Part shown: piece by piece, positions 1 to 5,048 of the stretch
Layout of the letters: each line of letters begins with the position of its first letter
How positions within the stretch are numbered: position 1 is the first letter of the stretch
Assembly: GCA_022425565.1 (NCBI GenBank)
Contig: JAKMFG010000086.1
Coordinates: 1 to 5,048 of the forward strand
Length of the DNA stretch: 5,048 nt
From: Alphaproteobacteria bacterium
GTDB taxonomy: Bacteria > Pseudomonadota > Alphaproteobacteria > Puniceispirillales > Puniceispirillaceae
Reading direction: 5' to 3'
The notes under the pieces: generated by a model
Databases searched by the model: none
The model's input: only the letters and a program-made list of their open reading frames with translations
Told to the model about the DNA's origin: nothing
Program-made: the position numbers and the translations under genes

Positions 1-891
1 CTGCCGCGCCAACACCACCGCATCGGAAAACAGGGGGCCGACAATGATATCCGCTTCGGCAACCACGGCCTCGCGCGCGGCAACACCGGCACCCTTTTCC
101 ACCGTATCAAAGACCAGAAGCTCGATCTGGCTGTTGCGAAGTGAAAAGAGGGCTAGTTCGGCGCCGCGCTGAAGCTCATTGCCGAGAACAGCATTCTCAC
201 CCGATTTCGGCAACAGAAGGGCGATCCGCATGATGCCATCAGGTTTCGGCGGCATGATGAAATCGCCTGTTTCAAGGCCCTGGTCGCGGCGCGCCAGCAT
301 GGCGAAGGCGGCCTCCAGCGCTTCGGTGGCAAGTGAAGGGTCAGGACCCACCGGAACCACAGGTTCAGGCTCGGCCGCGGCACGGCCGCGATTCGCCGCC
401 TCGAGATTCCAGATGATGTTGCCAACTGCCGAGGCTGCCGTCTCTCCATCCAACCTTGTTTTGTCAGGTGCAGCTTCAGACAAAGACCGCGTTTCATCCG
501 AGACACCAGGATCTTCGTCTTCGGAAACCGCAGCCGTATCGCTGTCTGGAATTTCCGTCTGAACAGAAGGCTGTACCACCGTTTCTTCGGATACCTTTTC
601 TTTCGCCTCTGTCTCTGCCCCTTCCTCTGCCTCGATCATCTCGATCAGTCCGTCGATGCTGCCCGTCACTGACGGTGCAAGCGAAGCCATATCGACCGGT
701 TCATCGGCAGGTGATGGAACCTCATCATCGCTTGCGCTGGTGGCTTGCGAGGGTTGCGGCACAGCGGGGGTTTCGATCTTGGGGCTGTTCTCGGACGCAG
801 AGGTTTGTGGCAGCGAACTCCGTTCCACCGCGACACCGCATGCCGCAAGGAATAGCGGAACCAGAATGGGTGTCAGCAGCCGCCTCGTCAT
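1..891 (-). CDS. LpoA/YraM-like lipoprotein (penicillin-binding-protein activator), 3' end missing
   Basis: This reading frame is open from an ATG at 891 to the left edge, giving 297 visible residues. The N-terminus is a lipoprotein signal: MTRR, a hydrophobic stretch, then the lipobox LAAC with Cys18. Gly at +2 fits outer-membrane sorting. Residues 20 to about 218 are low in complexity and rich in Glu, Asp, Ser, Thr, Pro and Ala, and are probably disordered. From about residue 221 (MRIALLLPKSG, then a helix NELQRGAELALF, then IELLVFDT and ADIIVGPLFSDAV) the sequence looks like a type 1 periplasmic-binding fold, as in LpoA and in branched-chain amino acid binding proteins. LpoA activates the peptidoglycan synthase PBP1A from the outer membrane. 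The adjacent rsmI and yraN support that assignment over a transporter binding protein. The N-terminal TPR domain of E. coli LpoA is not apparent. The family call is fairly firm, but the PBP activation role is inferred. Confidence 0.85.
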   Translation of the reverse strand, partial: MTRRLLTPILVPLFLAACGVAVERSSLPQTSASENSPKIETPAVPQPSQATSASDDEVPSPADEPVDMASLAPSVTGSIDGLIEMIEAEEGAETEAKEKVSEETVVQPSVQTEIPDSDTAAVSEDEDPGVSDETRSLSEAAPDKTRLDGETAASAVGNIIWNLEAANRGRAAAEPEPVVPVGPDPSLATEALEAAFAMLARRDQGLETGDFIMPPKPDGIMRIALLLPKSGENAVLGNELQRGAELALFSLRNSQIELLVFDTVEKGAGVAAREAVVAEADIIVGPLFSDAVVLARQ

Positions 892-900
892 TGCCAAAAA

Positions 901-907
901 TCCTCTC
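901..907 (-). promoter_or_regulatory. Shine-Dalgarno for the LpoA-like gene
   Basis: On the minus strand the sequence reads GAGAGGA, 9 bases before the ATG at 891. This fixes the start directly upstream of the lipoprotein signal peptide. Confidence 0.6.
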
Positions 908-936
908 ACCCAGCGAAACGCCAATATGCCCTGTTT

Positions 937-965
937 TTGCCTGCAAGTCATTAATGGGCTATATC
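937..965 (+). promoter_or_regulatory. Candidate sigma-70-type promoter for rsmI
   Basis: TTGCCT (937-942) and TATATC (960-965) are separated by 17 bases and each match four of six consensus positions. Transcription would begin near 972, leaving a leader of about 30 bases before the rsmI ATG. The site lies in the 111-base spacer between the divergent LpoA-like gene and rsmI, where a promoter is expected. The call rests on consensus matching only. Confidence 0.35.
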
Positions 966-1002
966 CTGATCAAGGATCCACTTCCCGGCAGCTGCCCCCG
1001 TC

Positions 1003-1857
1003 ATGACAACCGGCACACTCACCCTTGTCGCCACACCAATCGGCAATCTCGGCGATTTTTCGCCGCGCGCTGCCGAGATGCTGTCCAGCGCCGATATCAT
1101 CGCCTGCGAGGATACGAGGGTCACGCGCAAGCTGTTGAACCTGACCGGTACTGCAACGAACGCAAAGATGGTCGCCTATCATGACCATAATGGGGCAGCG
1201 ATGCGGCCCTGGCTTCTGGACCAGCTTGCGGACGGCAAAGCGGTTGTTCTTGTCAGCGACGCCGGCACACCCCTGATATCCGATCCGGGCTACAAGCTTG
1301 TTGCCGCCTGCCGTGAGCAGGACATCCCGGTGCTTTCAGTTCCTGGGCCAAGCGCGGTTCTGGCCGCTCTGGCGATTTCGGGCCTACCGACGGACAGGTT
1401 CATGTTTGCCGGCTTTCTCACCGGGTCTGCCAAGGCCCGCCGTGACCAAATTACCGAAATTGAGGGGGTGCGCGCGACCATAATCTGGTTCGAGACACCG
1501 TCCCGTATCGCTGCCAGCCTTGCCGAAATGGCGGATATACTGGGCCCCCGCCCAGCCGCCGTGGCACGCGAGCTGACGAAACTCCATGAAGACGTGAAAT
1601 GCGGCAGCCTTGACGAACTCGCCGCCGAAATGAAGGCCAACAAGCCGAAAGGCGAAATTGTTCTCGTTGTTGGCGGCAAACCGCGGGGCGATGAAGAGAT
1701 CGACGATGCCACACTCGACGGCATGCTTCGCGCCGAACTTGACGGCCAGAGACTGCGGGATGCGGTGAAAGCTGTCGTCGAGGCGACCGGCCTGCCGCGC
1801 AACCGTGTCTATCGGGCGGCGCTGGCACTGAATGGTGATGAAAAAGACACCAGCTGA
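1003..1857 (+). CDS. rsmI: 16S rRNA (cytidine(1402)-2'-O)-methyltransferase RsmI
   Basis: RsmI uses S-adenosylmethionine to methylate the 2'-OH of C1402 in 16S rRNA, in the ribosomal P site, fine-tuning decoding. The 284-residue length is normal for the family. Tetrapyrrole-methylase-fold motifs appear in order: VATPIGNLGD (9-18), EDTR (36-39), VSDAGTPLISDPG (84-96), PGPSA (114-118), FETPSR (163-168), ARELTKLHE (188-196) and KGEIVLVVGG (216-225). A helical C-terminal region follows (about 233-280, ending LPRNRVYRAAL). The ATG at 1003 is the only start available: there is no ATG, GTG or TTG in frame back to the stop at 967. The start has no well-placed Shine-Dalgarno, since AAGGA at 972-976 is about 26 bases away. 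It is the first gene of the rightward cluster and its end overlaps yraN. Confidence 0.96.
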   Translation: MTTGTLTLVATPIGNLGDFSPRAAEMLSSADIIACEDTRVTRKLLNLTGTATNAKMVAYHDHNGAAMRPWLLDQLADGKAVVLVSDAGTPLISDPGYKLVAACREQDIPVLSVPGPSAVLAALAISGLPTDRFMFAGFLTGSAKARRDQITEIEGVRATIIWFETPSRIAASLAEMADILGPRPAAVARELTKLHEDVKCGSLDELAAEMKANKPKGEIVLVVGGKPRGDEEIDDATLDGMLRAELDGQRLRDAVKAVVEATGLPRNRVYRAALALNGDEKDTS

Positions 1858-2218
1858 GCGCCGGCAGGCCGAGCGTGCCGGCAGATTTGCCGCGCTTGCC
1901 TGGCTTGTCTGCACGGGTCACCGGCTTCTGGCCAGACGGTACAAGGCGGCCGGTGGCGAAATCGACCTTGTGGTACGGCGTGGCCGAATGATCATATTTT
2001 GCGAGGTCAAATACCGGCGACCCGCCGATCCCGACGGCATGCCGTCGCCAAGGCAGCAGCAGCGGATTTGCAATGCCGCACGCGAGTTCATGGCCCGGCA
2101 TCATATCTCACCTGATCTTGAATGCCGCTTCGATCTGATCCGTATTTCGCCATTCACATGGCGCCAGAGGTTGCCGATACGGCATCTTCGCGATGCCTGG
2201 TGGTGTAATCCCGTCTAA
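1832..2218 (+). CDS. yraN: YraN family (UPF0102) nuclease-fold protein
   Basis: This is a small basic protein of up to 128 residues, typical for the YraN/UPF0102 family. The family has a restriction-endonuclease-like fold and no firmly settled function; a role in nucleic-acid processing is the usual guess. The signature is present: an N-terminal helix (RRQAERAGRFAALAWL), then GHRLLARRYKAAGGEIDLVV (29-48) and FCEVKYR (56-62). Glu43, Asp45 and the Glu58-x-Lys60 pair form the presumed PD-(D/E)xK metal site. RFDLIRI (99-105) is the conserved late strand. The start is uncertain: ATG at 1832, GTG at 1835 and ATG at 1838 are consecutive in-frame codons, and none has a strong Shine-Dalgarno. The frame overlaps the end of rsmI by 26 bases (20 from the second ATG), suggesting translational coupling. 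Confidence 0.92.
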   Translation: MVMKKTPAERRQAERAGRFAALAWLVCTGHRLLARRYKAAGGEIDLVVRRGRMIIFCEVKYRRPADPDGMPSPRQQQRICNAAREFMARHHISPDLECRFDLIRISPFTWRQRLPIRHLRDAWWCNPV

Positions 2219-2294
2219 ATGATCCACCGCCGGACTTGACCGTCGAATCGGCAAGCGGCACATTGGCGTCTAAGCGTTCACACCAACCGAACCT

Positions 2295-2300
2295 GAGGGA
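2295..2300 (+). promoter_or_regulatory. Shine-Dalgarno for the BON lipoprotein
   Basis: GAGGGA sits 9 bases before the ATG at 2310. It favours that start over the in-frame ATG at 2370, which has no comparable site. The rest of the 91-base gap after yraN holds no open gene. Confidence 0.6.
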
Positions 2301-2309
2301 TTTTCCGCC

Positions 2310-2945
2310 ATGGAATCCACAACCATCTGCCAGCAGCAGCTTCCTTCCCGCTCTTCGACCAGCCTTGTCATGGCGGTGGCCATGCTGGTTCTTGGCGGAT
2401 TGCTTTTTTCGGGATGTGCACCGGCGGTGCTCGGCGTCGGAACAGCAGCCGTTGCCGCATCATCGACCGAGAAGGGCCTGTCCACTTCGGTTTCCGACGG
2501 TCTGATCTTCACCAAGATTCAGGACAATTTCCTGCAGACGGATGCCAGCCTGCCGACAGTGGTCGATGTCACTGTCAATGACGGCGCCGTGCTGCTGACG
2601 GGCAAGGTCAAGACACCCGAAGAAAAGGTTCTGGCAACCAAGCTGACATGGGAAGTCCGTGGTGTGCGTGAGGTGGTGAACGAAATTCAGGTCACCGACA
2701 AGTCCTCGATCAAGGACATCGCCAAGGATCTTGCGGCCAGCGCCCAGCTCCGCGGAAAACTGATCGCCGATGCCGGTGTATCCTCGCTGAATTTCAGCAT
2801 CGATGTGGTTAATGGGACCGTCTATCTATCCGGTGTCGCCGCCGATGCAGAGGAGATGAACCGTGTGGTCAGCCACGCCAGGGATCTCCGCTTCGCACAG
2901 CAGGTTGTGAATTACATCACGCTTCGCACCGACCAGCGGGACTAG
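2310..2945 (+). CDS. BON-domain lipoprotein, DolP/YraP-like
   Basis: The 211-residue protein has a hydrophobic segment (about 19-35) ending in the lipobox LFSGC with Cys36; Ala at +2 is compatible with outer-membrane sorting. After a small-residue stretch ([11 protein letters not shown]) come two BON domains. The first spans about 62-128, with [24 protein letters not shown] and [13 protein letters not shown]. The second spans about 134-205, with [13 protein letters not shown] and [12 protein letters not shown] lipobox followed by two BON domains is the architecture of DolP (YraP), an outer-membrane lipoprotein that binds anionic phospholipid and supports envelope integrity and septal peptidoglycan hydrolysis in E. 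coli. The neighbouring yraN, rsmI and LpoA-like genes match the E. coli dolP neighbourhood. The signal peptide is unusual, with a roughly 20-residue lead containing only one Arg and one Glu. The stop is 10 bases before gshB. The domain call is firm, and orthology to DolP is likely but inferred. Confidence 0.9.
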   Translation: MESTTICQQQLPSRSSTSLVMAVAMLVLGGLLFSGCAPAVLGVGTAAVAASSTEKGLSTSVSDGLIFTKIQDNFLQTDASLPTVVDVTVNDGAVLLTGKVKTPEEKVLATKLTWEVRGVREVVNEIQVTDKSSIKDIAKDLAASAQLRGKLIADAGVSSLNFSIDVVNGTVYLSGVAADAEEMNRVVSHARDLRFAQQVVNYITLRTDQRD

Positions 2946-2947
2946 GG
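2944..2947 (+). promoter_or_regulatory. Shine-Dalgarno for gshB, overlapping the upstream stop codon
   Basis: AGGG shares two bases with the TAG stop of the BON lipoprotein gene (2943-2945) and lies 8 bases before the gshB ATG at 2956. This arrangement suits reinitiation or coupling between the two genes. Confidence 0.45.
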
Positions 2948-2955
2948 CCAGGCAC

Positions 2956-3924
2956 ATGACGCTTCGCGTTGCCATCCAGATGGACCCAGTGGAATCCATC
3001 GACATCCGCGGCGACACAAGTTTCGCCCTCGGGCTAGAGGCCCAGAACCGTGGCCATGACTTGCACTACTATCTTCCCGACAGCCTGACGCTTGCCGATG
3101 GCAGGCCCGAGGCCGTCTGCCAGACGCTGGCGCTGCGTGACAAGGTTGGTGACCATTTCACGGCCGGAGAGCCTGTTCGCCGCGACCTTTCTGCATTCGA
3201 TGTGATCCTGATGCGCCAGGACCCACCGTTTGACATGGCCTATATCACTGCGACGCACCTTCTGGAAATGCTGCCGGCAACAACCATGGTGGTGAACAAT
3301 CCGGCCGAAGTTCGAAACGCGCCGGAAAAGCTGCTTGTCACCCTGTTTCCGGATCTGATGCCGCCGACGCTGATCTCGCGCGACCCGGACGCCATCAAGG
3401 CTTTTCGGGAACAGCACAAGGATATTATTGTCAAACCGTTGTTCGGCAATGGCGGTGCTGGCGTGTTCAGGCTGGCACCCGGTGACCAAAATCTGAATTC
3501 GCTGCTGGAAATGTTCTTTGCCGGGTCCCGTGAACCGGTCATGGTCCAGTCCTATCTTCCTGCAGTACGTGACGGCGACAAGCGGATCATCCTTGTCGAC
3601 GGGACCGCTGTCGGCGCAGTCAACCGTGTGCCAATGGAAGGCGAAGCACGGTCAAACCTCCATGTAGGCGGCAGCGCGGTAGCCACCAGGCTGACAGCGC
3701 GCGACCTCGAAATCTGTGAACGGATCGGGCCGGAACTCCGCCGGCGGGGGCTGCTGTTTGTCGGCATTGATGTCATCGGCAGCCATCTGACGGAAATCAA
3801 CGTCACCTCGCCAACCGGTGTGCGGGAAATCCTGACATTGTCGGGAATCGATGTGGCAGCCCTGACCTGGGACGCCATCGAGACCGCACAACCCGGCTAC
3901 GCCAGCAACGGCATCGCCCGATAG
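2956..3924 (+). CDS. gshB: Glutathione synthetase
   Basis: GshB joins gamma-glutamylcysteine and glycine using ATP, the last step of glutathione synthesis in the cytoplasm. At 322 residues it is close to the usual 315-320 of the bacterial enzyme. The N-terminal domain (about 1-120) carries [15 protein letters not shown] (86-100) and [14 protein letters not shown] (113-126). The ATP-grasp domain carries [14 protein letters not shown] (158-171), then [17 protein letters not shown] (200-216), [17 protein letters not shown] (223-239) and [11 protein letters not shown] (265-275). [11 protein letters not shown] (278-288) follows, in which Asp272, Glu280 and Asn282 are the expected magnesium ligands. 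All key motifs are intact. The gene lies 10 bases downstream of the BON lipoprotein and is probably cotranscribed with it. Its last 28 bases overlap the end of the convergent comM gene. No gshA is visible in the window. Confidence 0.97.
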   Translation: MTLRVAIQMDPVESIDIRGDTSFALGLEAQNRGHDLHYYLPDSLTLADGRPEAVCQTLALRDKVGDHFTAGEPVRRDLSAFDVILMRQDPPFDMAYITATHLLEMLPATTMVVNNPAEVRNAPEKLLVTLFPDLMPPTLISRDPDAIKAFREQHKDIIVKPLFGNGGAGVFRLAPGDQNLNSLLEMFFAGSREPVMVQSYLPAVRDGDKRIILVDGTAVGAVNRVPMEGEARSNLHVGGSAVATRLTARDLEICERIGPELRRRGLLFVGIDVIGSHLTEINVTSPTGVREILTLSGIDVAALTWDAIETAQPGYASNGIAR

Positions 3925-5048
3925 GCCAACGCCTCGGCAAGATGCCGTCTTTCAATGCCGTCCGATCTTTCAAGATCAGCGATTGTTCGCGCCACCCGCA
4001 ATATCCGGTGAAACCCACGCGCTGACAGCGACTGTGTCTCGATGGCCTTTTCCAGCAGGCTCCTGGTGTCGCTGCTGATGTCAGATGCGGTGTCGACAGG
4101 TGCTTCGGGGTCTCGTTCACCGGCGAAATCCCGTGCCGCCGTTACACGCCGCGCAACAGACACACTCGGCTCTCCCGGCGTATCACGAAGAAGGAGGCTG
4201 CCGCTGACTTCCGGAACCTCGATGATCATGTCGAACCTGTCGATCATCGGCCCTGAAATGCGCGCACAGTAATTTCGCCCGCAATCGGGGGCACGGGTAC
4301 AGGCACGCGCCGGGTCGCCAAGATAACCGCAGCGGCAGGGGTTCATGGCCGCAACCAGCTGGAACCTTGCGGGATAGGTGACATGGTGATTGGCGCGAGC
4401 GACCACAATCTGGCCGGTCTCGAGCGGCTGGCGCAACGCATCAAGCACCGGTTTGGTGAATTCGGCGAGCTCGTCGAGAAACAGGACACCACCATGGGCG
4501 AGGGAAATCTCACCCGGGCGAGCCCGCGCGCCGCCGCCGACAAGTGCGGCCATCGAGGCCGAATGATGCGGGTCGCGAAACGGACGTGTCTGGACCAGAC
4601 CGCCGGCAGAAAGCTGGCCGGCGACTGAATGAAGCATCGTGACATCGAGCGCCTCACGTGGAGACAAGGGCGGAAGCAGACCGGGAAGCCGCGCTGCGAG
4701 CATCGACTTGCCTGCGCCGGGCGGGCCAACCATCAGCAGATTGTGACGCCCCGCTGCGGCGATTTCCAGCACCCGGCGAGCTGTCTCCTGACCCTTCAGA
4801 TCGGACATGTCAGGCGCCTGATGCGCCGGAGGAAGAAGTTCCGGCCTTGGCGGCGTCAGCACCTGAACGCCGCGGAGATGGTTGAGAAGCGACATCAGAT
4901 CCGGCGCTGCGACAATGCCGAGATCACTCGCCCAGGCGGCTTCGGGCCCGCATGCCTGCGGGCAGATCAGGTCCATGCCCGCCCCGAAAGCTGCCATCGC
5001 TGCCGGCAACACACCCGATACCGGTTCGATGCCGCCATGTAGTGATAG
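3897..5048 (-). CDS. comM: ComM/YifB family AAA+ ATPase (Mg-chelatase-like), N-terminus beyond the window
   Basis: The frame is open from the right edge to a TAG at 3897-3899, giving 383 visible residues of a protein usually near 500. The codons at the edge ([17 protein letters not shown]) match the conserved interior of the family, so the GTG at 5012 is not the real start. Motifs in visible numbering are GPEAAWA (34-40), the Walker A GPPGAGKS (108-115; bases 4704-4727), [11 protein letters not shown] (155-165), the Walker B LFLDE (189-193; bases 4470-4484), a cysteine-rich segment (NPCRCGY through NYC, 237-261), and [10 protein letters not shown] (264-273). The C-terminal helical region ends [18 protein letters not shown] and [10 protein letters not shown]. 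ComM is a hexameric helicase that promotes branch migration during integration of transforming DNA in Vibrio and Haemophilus. Its role in bacteria without natural competence is unclear. It is convergent with gshB and overlaps it by 28 bases. The N-terminal Lon-protease-like domain lies mostly outside the window. Confidence 0.94.
   Translation of the reverse strand, partial: LSLHGGIEPVSGVLPAAMAAFGAGMDLICPQACGPEAAWASDLGIVAAPDLMSLLNHLRGVQVLTPPRPELLPPAHQAPDMSDLKGQETARRVLEIAAAGRHNLLMVGPPGAGKSMLAARLPGLLPPLSPREALDVTMLHSVAGQLSAGGLVQTRPFRDPHHSASMAALVGGGARARPGEISLAHGGVLFLDELAEFTKPVLDALRQPLETGQIVVARANHHVTYPARFQLVAAMNPCRCGYLGDPARACTRAPDCGRNYCARISGPMIDRFDMIIEVPEVSGSLLLRDTPGEPSVSVARRVTAARDFAGERDPEAPVDTASDISSDTRSLLEKAIETQSLSARGFHRILRVARTIADLERSDGIERRHLAEALAYRAMPLLA
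3935..3953 (+). terminator. Weak hairpin, possible terminator after gshB
   Basis: CGGCA and TGCCG form a 5-bp stem around an AGA loop, followed by TCTTTC. It begins 10 bases after the gshB stop but lies inside the 3' coding end of comM on the other strand. The stem is short and the T tract is interrupted, so this is only a candidate. Confidence 0.25.

Noticed and set aside
179..562. Plus-strand open frame of 127 codons
   Set aside because: It is antisense to the LpoA-like lipoprotein gene and has low-complexity Ser/Arg-rich content and no recognisable motif. The minus strand has a signal peptide, a ribosome site and a domain.
632..656. Repeated CGATC/TCGAT words
   Set aside because: They come from Ile-Glu and Ile-Asp codons in the GLIEMIEAE segment of the LpoA-like protein and do not form a regular array.
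892..1002. Minus-strand promoter for the LpoA-like gene
   Set aside because: Promoter-like words such as TTGATC, TTGCAG and CATATT occur, but no pair has both good matches and 16-18-base spacing. A promoter must exist upstream but I cannot place it.
456..1184. Plus-strand open frame of 242 codons
   Set aside because: It crosses the end of one real gene, the spacer and the start of rsmI. Its translation is rich in Arg, Pro, His and Cys with no domain, typical of a shadow frame in GC-rich DNA.
1451..2104. Minus-strand open frame of 217 codons opposite rsmI and yraN
   Set aside because: It is Arg/Pro/His-rich with no motif, and both sense-strand genes are well-supported families.
4220..4249. 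Inverted repeat CGATGATC / GATCATCG with a 14-base loop
   Set aside because: It lies within comM codons for the conserved IDRFDMIIE segment. Repeated Ile, Asp and Met codons explain it, and there is no T tract or intergenic position.
4898..5012. GTG at 5012 as the start of comM
   Set aside because: The frame continues to the right edge and the codons upstream encode the conserved GGIEPVSG segment, so the gene is cut by the window.
1..5048. A defence island, mobile element or other novel multi-gene system
   Set aside because: Every gene belongs to a familiar chromosomal family. No transposase, integrase, toxin-antitoxin pair, terminal repeat, CRISPR-type repeat or abrupt base-composition change is visible.

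Overview
This window looks like ordinary core chromosome from a Gram-negative proteobacterium, most likely an alphaproteobacterium of moderately high GC content. The evidence is the prokaryotic glutathione synthetase, two outer-membrane-type lipoproteins, GC-rich third codon positions, and the gene set (LpoA-like activator, rsmI, yraN, a BON lipoprotein, gshB, comM/yifB), which resembles known alphaproteobacterial arrangements. The genus cannot be named from the sequence. I see no transposase, integrase, tRNA, rRNA, CRISPR array or phage gene.

Layout from left to right: (1) a lipoprotein gene on the minus strand (1-891), cut by the left edge, with a lipobox, a long acidic linker and the start of a periplasmic ligand-binding fold. 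It resembles the penicillin-binding-protein activator LpoA (YraM). (2) A divergent spacer (892-1002) with a candidate promoter for the rightward genes. (3) A rightward cluster: rsmI (1003-1857), yraN (1832-2218, overlapping rsmI), a 91-base gap, a two-BON-domain lipoprotein like DolP/YraP (2310-2945), and gshB (2956-3924, 10 bases after the lipoprotein stop). (4) A minus-strand comM/yifB gene (3897 to the right edge), convergent with gshB, overlapping it by 28 bases, and lacking its N-terminus because of the edge.

The genes do not form one pathway. The two lipoproteins probably act at the outer membrane and in peptidoglycan upkeep. RsmI methylates 16S rRNA. YraN is a nuclease-fold protein of unsettled function. 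GshB completes glutathione synthesis. ComM is an AAA+ branch-migration helicase linked to natural transformation. In E. coli, lpoA, rsmI (yraL), yraN and dolP (yraP) are also neighbours, so this is a rearranged version of a conserved neighbourhood, with gshB and comM attached.

I found no evidence of a new system. The points worth a second look are modest: the long acidic linker in the LpoA-like protein, the rearranged gene order, the overlapping convergent 3' ends with a small hairpin just beyond gshB, the rsmI start without a usable Shine-Dalgarno, and the atypical signal peptide of the BON lipoprotein.
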